Shown one piece after another: positions 57,477-64,000 of a stretch of 64,000 nucleotides of DNA (position 1 is the stretch's first letter; the number at the start of each line of letters is the position of its first letter). The DNA comes from Anthoceros angustus (lineage: Eukaryota; Streptophyta; Anthocerotopsida; Anthocerotales; Anthocerotaceae). The position numbers were made by a program, and so were the translations under genes. The stretch spans positions 1,389,478-1,453,477 of the forward strand of contig MU008158.1 of the NCBI GenBank assembly GCA_010909165.1. Reading direction: 5' to 3'. The notes below the pieces were generated by a model that saw only the letters and a list, made by a program, of their open reading frames with translations, was not told where the DNA came from and did no database searches.

Positions 57477-58940
57477 GGGGACTCTGATTTTGGAGTCCCG
57501 TGTCCTTGGAGTGGAGGAGGCGTTTTCCTGCAGTGTCCCTCCGTATGGCTAGGGATCCCTACCCACTGAGGCTAGGACTGCCTTGCCTTCTTTTAATTTG
57601 CTCCCGAGGTCGGATTTCACGGGCTTCAAGCGTCCCTCCTAGAGGAGCAATATCCGCAAGCGCAGCTGGCCCTACTTCAGGACTCGTCCATCCCGTGGCT
57701 CTCGTGCGTCTCGCTCTTGCTCAGGAGCAGTTCATGGCTTGTTCTACTTGCATCCAGGCTTTCCGAATCGCACCAGTCTCTTTTTCTACTGCGATGAGGT
57801 TTTGCCTTGGTGTGGACCCGATTGCCTTTGCTTTGGTTCTCTCAGCCAGAACCGTGGGCCCTTGATGAGGACCCACCTTGCTCGCTATCCTGCGGGTGGG
57901 TAGTGCATAGCTACACATAATGCTATTCGCGACATCATGTTCTTGTTGGCTGAGGAGGGCCTCCCTACCATAGCTGCAGGAGTGGGGTTGGCCTCCCTCT
58001 TTCCTGTGTCGTGGCTTTCTACAGGCAATGGGTGTCCATCACTCTGCAGCGAGCATTGACCAACGCGATATATAGAACGACGGCAACAGCAAGCGCGGGG
58101 CAGGCGCCATCTTTGACACTGATGGTAGGTAGCCCCTTTCCTATCCCCGATTTCGAAATTCTTGGCGCAATCAGCAGTAACAAGATTGGCGACAACGGGG
58201 GTTATCCCCTATGGACTAGTAGGATTGTTCCCTCTTGTCTTGGGGTAGATGAGTTTTCCCATCTCTTTCTCATAATAAAGTCCTCATTCCCCACTGATAT
58301 ATGATTTCTTGGGCACATCAAGTCCAAGATATGAAAACGAATTAAACGTGCAACCATCCAGCATAATGAATAATAGTATAAATCATATATATATAACTGT
58401 AAGATACGGACTAACATGTTAGTTGGATAGGGACAATTTCTGGGTGAAACCAAATCGTCACATTCTCACCGTACATGGGGTACAAATTGTGTACTTGGGA
58501 TTGATACGACTACTAGAATTTATACCTATTTAAAGATTGATATTAAAAAATTCAAAGATACTAACGTAGCCTTGGTTGCAACTTTGTAAAGATAGTACGT
58601 CACAGTCACATGGAGTCCATCCAAGTGATGAAATTCTGCCTTCAGCCCCACCACTTGGTATAGAAAAGTCGGTAATGGGAACGGAAGCAGCGGTCCGTGC
58701 ATCCACTGGCGTCGGAATCATAGGATATCCTCAGCCCGCAACACTGCACCTGCCACGAACGGATGGGGTCCAGTGACGAGCCGCCAGCAGACTGGAAGTC
58801 TGGGGCTCTATTTTAGTCGCAAACGTGGCTCGGGAAGCGCTTCCCCAACCGCGGGCCCGGAATTTCAGACGCAAACCAGCTTCAGTATAAAGTGCGGGCA
58901 GGCCTGTGGCAACGCACCAGTTACCAGTTCGTCGTTTCCC
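57477..58940. other. Intergenic region upstream of the potassium transporter
   Basis: Open frames at 57,500-57,865 (plus) and 57,721-57,918 (minus) show no motif I recognise. An A+T-rich patch lies at 58,300-58,570. This is the presumed promoter and 5' UTR area of the transporter gene. Confidence 0.4.
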
Positions 58941-61900
58941 ATGGCGCCTCGGCTTCATCTGCGACCGGGGGCACAGGGCCAGGGCCAGGACCAGGACCAG
59001 GACCAGGACCAAGACCAGGATCAGGCTGAGGCCCAGGCTGAGGCCCCGGGCCAGGCCCAACCCGATGCCGACTATGCCAATGGGGATTTGGCGCAGGAGG
59101 GCGACCCTGATTCCGAGCCCGAGCGTGAGCCCGCGGGGAGCTGGGCGCCTCCCCGTTCCATCAAGCCGCTGGCCCGAGTCGATTCCCTGGATGTGGAAGC
59201 CAGCCAGCTCAAAGGCTGGTCTCCGCACCACAGAGTGAGTGAGTGAGTGAGTGAATGTGCGTTGCAAGCGAGCGAGGCTCGGAGTACGTGGGTGTGGGAA
59301 TTCTGATTGCTGCTGCTCGTGTGGGTGGTGGCAGACCTTGACGACGGCCGTCATTCTGCGGCTGGCCTACCAGAGCATCGGGGTGGTGTACGGAGATGTG
59401 GGGACGTCGCCGCTCTACGTCTACGAGACGGCGTTTCCGAACGGGCTCACCCACAGCGTCAAAGACAAGCAGAACCTGCTGGGGGCGCTGTCGCTCATCA
59501 TTTACACCCTTACTCTCAGCCCGCTGTTCAAGTATGTCGTTATTGTGCTCAGGGCCAACGACAATGGGAACGGTGAGATGATGAGTGCCGGATATTCCTC
59601 CTTGCTGCGCACTGTTATGGGGATTGGTCGGAGGGCGCTGAATTGTGGCGTGCCTGGTTTGTTTGCAGGTGGGACGTTTGCGCTCTACTCTCTCATCTGC
59701 CGGCACGCCAAGGTGGGGCTCGTGGGGAATCAGAATTACGAGGACCGGGAGCTGTCTACCTACAGCCTCACGTTGCCTTCGCGGAGGAAGAAGATTGCGG
59801 GCTGGCTTAAGGATCGGCTGGAGGGCAGCTTGATTCTCAAAAATTTGCTGCTCATCTTGGTCTGCCTCGGGACGTCTCTTATCATCGGAGATGGTACCTT
59901 GACGCCCTCCATCTCAGGTTAGGGAGGCCTGCTGTACAACGCACTCCACGCCACGCCCTCTTGCTTTTGCTTTTCACGGGGTTCAGCTTGTTGCTTCCGA
60001 TATCGCTGCTTACTCCAGATTGGTGATGGGCAACAGTCTTGTCGGCTGTATCCGGGCTGCAAGTGAACAAGAGCACCAACGTGAGCCAGTGTATGTATGT
60101 ACGAATTCACAGTGTTTGGAGCGAGGAGCTGATTGGTTTGCCAGTTCCTGGTTTTCACACACGGAATTGGGTTCTTGCATTTTGGCAGCTGTGGTGGTGG
60201 GGATCACGGTGGTTATTCTCATCCTGCTCTTCACGTTGCAACAGAAGGGAACAGACAAAGTTGGCTTCCTCTTTGCGCCGGCCGTTTGTACGTGGTTTTT
60301 GACCAATTCCCTCATTGGCCTGTACAACATTGTGAAGCATGATCCCTCTATCCTCAAGGCCTTCAACCCTCAGTACATCTACTACTACTTTCGCAACAAT
60401 AAAGGAGATGGGTGGATCCATCTGGGTGGAATCGTACTGGCCATTACAGGTCAGCTTTGCAACCACTAGCTTGTTCGGATGCATTGCATTGGCGTTACTC
60501 ACCTTGAGCTTGCAGAAGGGCAAGCCTGATTTGTTGCACTGAATGCCGATGCAGGAACGGAAGCTATGTTTGCCGACCTGGCCCACTTCTCTGTGCCCTC
60601 CATCCGAGTATGCCTCACCCTGACATTGTGAAGCATTTGAATACTGGCACTACATTTTCTCTGATGTTGTGGAGGCTGTATGCAGATTGCTTTCGCTGGC
60701 TTCGTGTACCCCAGTCTTCTGCTCACGTACTGCGGCCAGGCTGCGTATCTGATGAAACACCCGGAAGACGTCGGCAAAACCTTCTACAAGTCGATACCAC
60801 GTGAGTAGTCTTCAGACCTGCAGCAAATCCAAACCTTTTGTTGTAGGGAGCAGAAAATGATCCTGACAGGCCTTGTTCCTTCGGGAAACTGGCAGCTTCC
60901 GTGTACTGGCCCATGTTCGCTGTGGCAACAGCAGCAGCCATCATCGCCAGCCAGGCCATGATCTCCGCAGTGTACTCCATTCTGAGCCAGTCCATGGCAA
61001 TGAGCTGCTTCCCTCGGGTGAAGATAATCCACACATCAAAGCGCTTCCACGGTCAAATCTACATCCCAGAGATCAACTGGCTGCTCATGATTCTCTGCAT
61101 CACCATCACACTGGGGTTCCGGGACACCTCCACCATCGGCAATGCCTACGGCATCGCCGTGGTGGGAGTGTTCGTCATCACCACCATTCTGGTCACGCTC
61201 ATCATGCTGCTGATATGGCAGGTGAACGTGCTGCTGGCCATGCTTTTCCTCTTCGGGGTGGGCTCGGTGGAGGTGGTGTACCTGTCGGCGGTGCTGTACA
61301 AGGTGCCACAGGGGGGGTGGGTGCCCCTGGTCTTCGCCGTGGTCTTCCTCACCATCCAGTATACATGGCAGTACGTGCAGGTGCACAAGTACCGCTACGA
61401 GATGAACAACAAGCTGTCCATGGACTGGGTGGTTGGGCTGGGATCCAACTTGGGGGTGGTGAGAGTGCCAGGCATCGCTCTCGTCTACACCGAGCTGGCG
61501 CAGGGCGTGCCTGCCATCTTCTCCCACCTCATCACCAACCTTCCTGCCATCCACTCGACCGTGGTGTTTGTGTGCATCAAGCATCTGCCGCTGGCGCACG
61601 TGCCGGAGGACGAGCGTATCCTCATCCGCAGGCTGGGGCCCAAGGAGTACCGGATGTATCGCTGCGCTGTGAGATACGGATACGTGGATGCGGAAACCGA
61701 GACTACCACAGATTTCGAGCAGAGATTGATGCAGGGCCTGGCAGACTTTCTGCAGATGGAGTCACCGGAGGATGCCGATGGCCAGTCCAACGGGAAGGAC
61801 CGATTGCAGCTTGGGCTCACGAGCGAGACAGAATCCGCGGACAGTAGACCCAAGAATTCGACCAGCTCAACCTCTGACAGATCCGAAGGAATTGTCCCAG

Positions 61901-62163
61901 GCTCCAGGCAGGGGAGCGCCGACAAGTTGCCGGAGGTGGGTGTGGCGCGGGAGCTCGGCTTCCTGCAGCAGGCCAAGCAGGCAGGTGTGGTGTATCTCTT
62001 AGGGTCGGTGGATTTGCAGGCGAAGCCGAGCTCCAGCGTCCTGCGCAAGTTCGTCATCGACTCCTTGTTCGCTTTCTTGAGGAGGAATTCCCGGGACAGT
62101 AGCTTTGCGCTCCACATTCCTCACAACAGGCTTTTACGAGTGGGTGTGACCAACCAGATTTGA
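58941..62163 (+). CDS. HAK/KUP/KT family potassium transporter
   Basis: Eight exons join in frame with GT-AG sites: 58941-59234, 59335-59572, 59669-59917, 60037-60090, 60189-60449, 60555-60607, 60686-60800, 60896-62163, giving 843 residues, close to the family's usual 750-850. Signatures: RVDSLDVEASQLKGW, then LAYQSIGVVYGDVGTSPLYV (about residues 108-127), NGGTFALYSLICRHAKVGL (across a splice), GDGTLTPSISVLSAVSGL (across a splice), KGTDKVGFLFAP, GTEAMFADLAHFSVPSIRIAF-type exon joins, GQAAYLMKHPED, SQAMISAVYSILSQSMAMSC, CFPRVKIIHTSKRFHGQIYI and IPEINWLLMILCI. About twelve membrane helices and a cytosolic C-terminal tail follow from the family. It should carry K+ (with H+) across the plasma membrane or tonoplast. 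The ATG at 58,941 (cccATGG) is preferred; the frame is open upstream to 58,773. The N-terminus holds a Gln/Asp repeat (residues about 13-27). Confidence 0.93.
58975..59030 (+). repeat. Coding (ccagga)n microsatellite in the transporter N-terminus
   Basis: About seven hexamers ccagga/ccaaga code for alternating Gln-Asp, followed by Gln-Ala-Glu-Ala units. The unit keeps the frame, so length changes would add or remove Asp-Gln pairs. Confidence 0.9.
59234..59254 (+). repeat. (gtga)n microsatellite at the donor of intron 1
   Basis: Five gtga units start exactly at the first intron's donor (GTGAGTGAGTGAGTGAGTGA), so several in-register GTGAGT donors lie 4 bases apart. Confidence 0.9.
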
Positions 62164-62483
62164 TCACTTTCATCCCGTGCGTCACCTTTTCCACAGCAAG
62201 TGTGGAAATTTGCGCGCCAACTCTCAAACCTTCACATGTGGGAGTGATTGGGAACGGGTTGAGTGAAAAAAGTGCAAATTCTGACAATTTCAAGAAGTGT
62301 GAATTGCTGGGTGCTGGAACAAACTCTGCAATTTTGGTAAGGCAGGTGAAAGTCACGTGTCTCACACAGGGTTGCATCTAATCTACGATGCAGGAGTAAA
62401 TGGACAGGTGATGAGACCTACAGTTCCTGCTTCCGAACTACAGTCGCAATTCGCTTGCAAATGGTCATTGTCTCCCTGGTGTT

Positions 62484-62633
62484 CACTAAGTCTCGCAGTT
62501 GTTTCGTTCCAGACCCGGTCGTTATCTTACCACCAACTTGCACACACAAAGTCCATACCACTAAGTCTCGCAGTTGTTTTGTTCCAGACCCGGTCGTTAT
62601 CTTACCACCAACTTGTACACACTTCATAAGTCC
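62484..62633. repeat. 75-bp tandem duplication downstream of the transporter
   Basis: cactaagtctcgcagttgtt ... ccagacccggtcgttatctt ... accaccaacttg occurs at 62,484 and at 62,559. It lies in or just after the 3' UTR. Confidence 0.92.
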
Positions 62634-62639
62634 ATAACT

Positions 62640-63590
62640 TCATGTAGTGGAGAAAGTCTGGCCCACCGCCCATCTCCACCACACTGACACCCTCTTCTCG
62701 CGGCTATGTTGATGAGTTAAGGATCACTGTATGTATCCCCATTCCCGGGTTGGGCTGGCTGCAACCTTGAATGAGACTCCCAAGTGGTATGTGTGTCTGT
62801 CGGCATCGTACATCGCTCAAGCTGTCTCAAGAGCTGAAAAGCCAAGTTCTCTGAGCCTCCTGAGAAAAAAGCATAATCATGTGCTACTTGCATACTGCAC
62901 ACTGTGCACAGTAGGTAGAATGCAACTTCCCTCACTTGCATCCTCCAGGGCCCACACAGGCTTATCGATTCCTTTTTAATAAGTAGGGTATGGGCCAGGT
63001 AAATCTACCTTCGTACTCCGATTTCTAGATTGACGGGGCACTCTCTGCCCAGCCAGCCGATTTTGCAAACATCAAGAAGGACAGGCTTGGTTTTTGCGTT
63101 TTTCTCCTTGCAGAACGACTTTCAAAACATTCAGAATCATTAGGAAAGACATCTGTTCGTATTCCCCACCTGACCTCAGTCATTTACAGACATCTAGCAT
63201 CCGGAGTCAAGCCAGTCATGCTGCAATGTTCTCAGACCACATGTACAGCCGATATCTCTTCAACCGTGCTTGCCTATTCCAACAAAGCAGAAGCGCTGGA
63301 GAGCAAGCGAGCGAACTCCAAGAGGCTCTTCGAACACAAACATATGTGCAAGATGTGACCCACCATGGACAAAACTCTGCACTCGTAGGTGATGAAAGCG
63401 ATTCGGTATATAATAACACGATTTCAAGGGCAACGTCACAAGCTGACAAGGCTATCCCCTGTGTCACACACGTTCAGAACTAAAAATTGCCTGCCTGCAT
63501 CCATCCAAGAGCTTCTGCTCGGCCACCCACCCAAATATGGTCAGCTAGCCCCGCGGTGTAGACACTTGAGAAGAAGGCCTACAGGGAACA
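62640..63590. other. Intergenic stretch, no assigned gene
   Basis: A 129-codon frame at 63,094-63,483 is open but shows no motif. I see nothing else that I can support. Confidence 0.35.
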
Positions 63591-63592
63591 TG

Positions 63593-63836
63593 TGCAAGGC
63601 TGCATGCATCACCGTAGGGATCTATGCAAGGCTGCCTCACTGCAGGGATCTATGCAAGGCTGCATCACTGCGGGAATCTATGCAAGGCTGCATCACTGAA
63701 GGAATCTATGCAAGGCTGCATCACTAAAGGAATCTATGCAAGGCTGCATCACGGCAGGAATTTTTGCAAGGCTGCGTCACTGCAGGAATCTTTGCAAGGC
63801 TGTATCACTGCAGGAATCTTTGCAAGGCTGCATCAC
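63593..63836. repeat. 28-bp tandem repeat, about nine copies
   Basis: Unit gcaaggctgcatcactgcag followed by gaatctat, with point changes. The unit is not a multiple of three, so frames shift from copy to copy and coding is unlikely. Confidence 0.93.
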
Positions 63837-64000
63837 TTATCCGAAATCGACCAGCTTCCAAATGTCATGGCGGCATCGTTCGACTGTCGGTCAAGGGACC
63901 CGCATGACAAAAAATGGCTCAAAGGGAACTCTCCTTTCCCTAGACAGGAGGTGGTCCCTCCGCTGTTCAAGATAGTCCACTACTTGCCCTCCACTTTTTC
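63837..64000. other. Window end, unassigned
   Basis: The short tail after the repeat has no recognisable feature. Confidence 0.3.

Noticed and set aside
57500-57918. Overlapping plus and minus frames between the transposon block and the transporter
   Set aside because: Neither has recognisable motifs, splice continuity or a supporting neighbour.
58773-58940. Upstream ATG extending the potassium transporter by 56 residues
   Set aside because: The extra residues resemble no part of the family, and the ATG at 58,941 has a better context. It remains possible.
63593-63836. CRISPR-like array
   Set aside because: The 28-bp units are directly adjacent without spacers and the genome is eukaryotic. 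It is a minisatellite.
1-64000. tRNA, rRNA or organelle-derived segments
   Set aside because: I saw no cloverleaf-like or conserved rRNA sequence and no organelle gene on reading both strands. A covariance-model scan would be the proper test.

Overview
The window is nuclear DNA from a plant, most likely a streptophyte outside the seed plants. It holds two multi-exon plant-type genes at its ends and about 50 kb of nested, decayed transposable elements between them. All 14 introns I could place in the two end genes are 68-120 bp, and both genes are GC-rich. Uniformly short introns and the fusion gene on the left recall lycophytes, bryophytes or streptophyte algae. That placement is inference.

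Left end (1-5,205, minus strand): a large gene fusing a flavin amine oxidase-like domain, a fatty acyl-AMP ligase-like adenylation domain, a carrier protein, membrane segments and left-handed beta-helix (hexapeptide) repeats. It runs off the window edge. From 5.9 to 7.4 kb there are a 36-bp tandem repeat and relics resembling a cytochrome P450 and a pentatricopeptide (PPR) gene.

Middle (7.86-57.48 kb): a stack of elements. (1) An outer CACTA (En/Spm) transposon is suggested by matching CACTACTACAAAA termini at 7,856 and 57,476, and by the two halves of a TNP2 transposase at 9.1-9.9 and 19.9-21.3 kb. (2) Between those halves lies a 5.3-kb copy (11.2-16.6 kb) of a repeat family that I call the YR element. 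(3) A Ty3/gypsy retrotransposon has gag at 39.0-40.3 kb and protease, a cytosine-methyltransferase-like domain, reverse transcriptase, RNase H, integrase and a PHD finger at 46.2-50.7 kb. (4) The retrotransposon is itself split by a large YR-element copy (about 24.3-38.6 kb), apparently inside its 5' LTR, and by an inverted 5.3-kb YR copy (40.3-45.6 kb) inside gag. (5) The large YR copy is split by a complete 3.74-kb CACTA element (28,984-32,722) with CACTACTA ends and an AGT target duplication. The large YR copy carries a spliced tyrosine-recombinase gene of the Crypton/KIAA1958 type on the plus strand and a second, unrecognised multi-exon gene on the minus strand. The two short YR copies carry captured leucine-rich-repeat (LRR) gene fragments instead. 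Next to the retrotransposon's 3' end an unrecognised two-exon gene is present twice (about 53.0-54.1 kb degraded, 55.0-56.1 kb intact).

Right end (58,941-62,163, plus strand): a complete eight-exon HAK/KUP/KT potassium transporter gene with an unusual glutamine/aspartate-rich N-terminus. Short tandem repeats of 75 bp and 28 bp follow it.

The two end genes show no functional link to each other. The most interesting parts are the methyltransferase-carrying gypsy element and the two-gene tyrosine-recombinase element with its deletion and capture derivatives. Nearly all element genes are broken by many small indels, so protein calls there rest on motifs read across frames.
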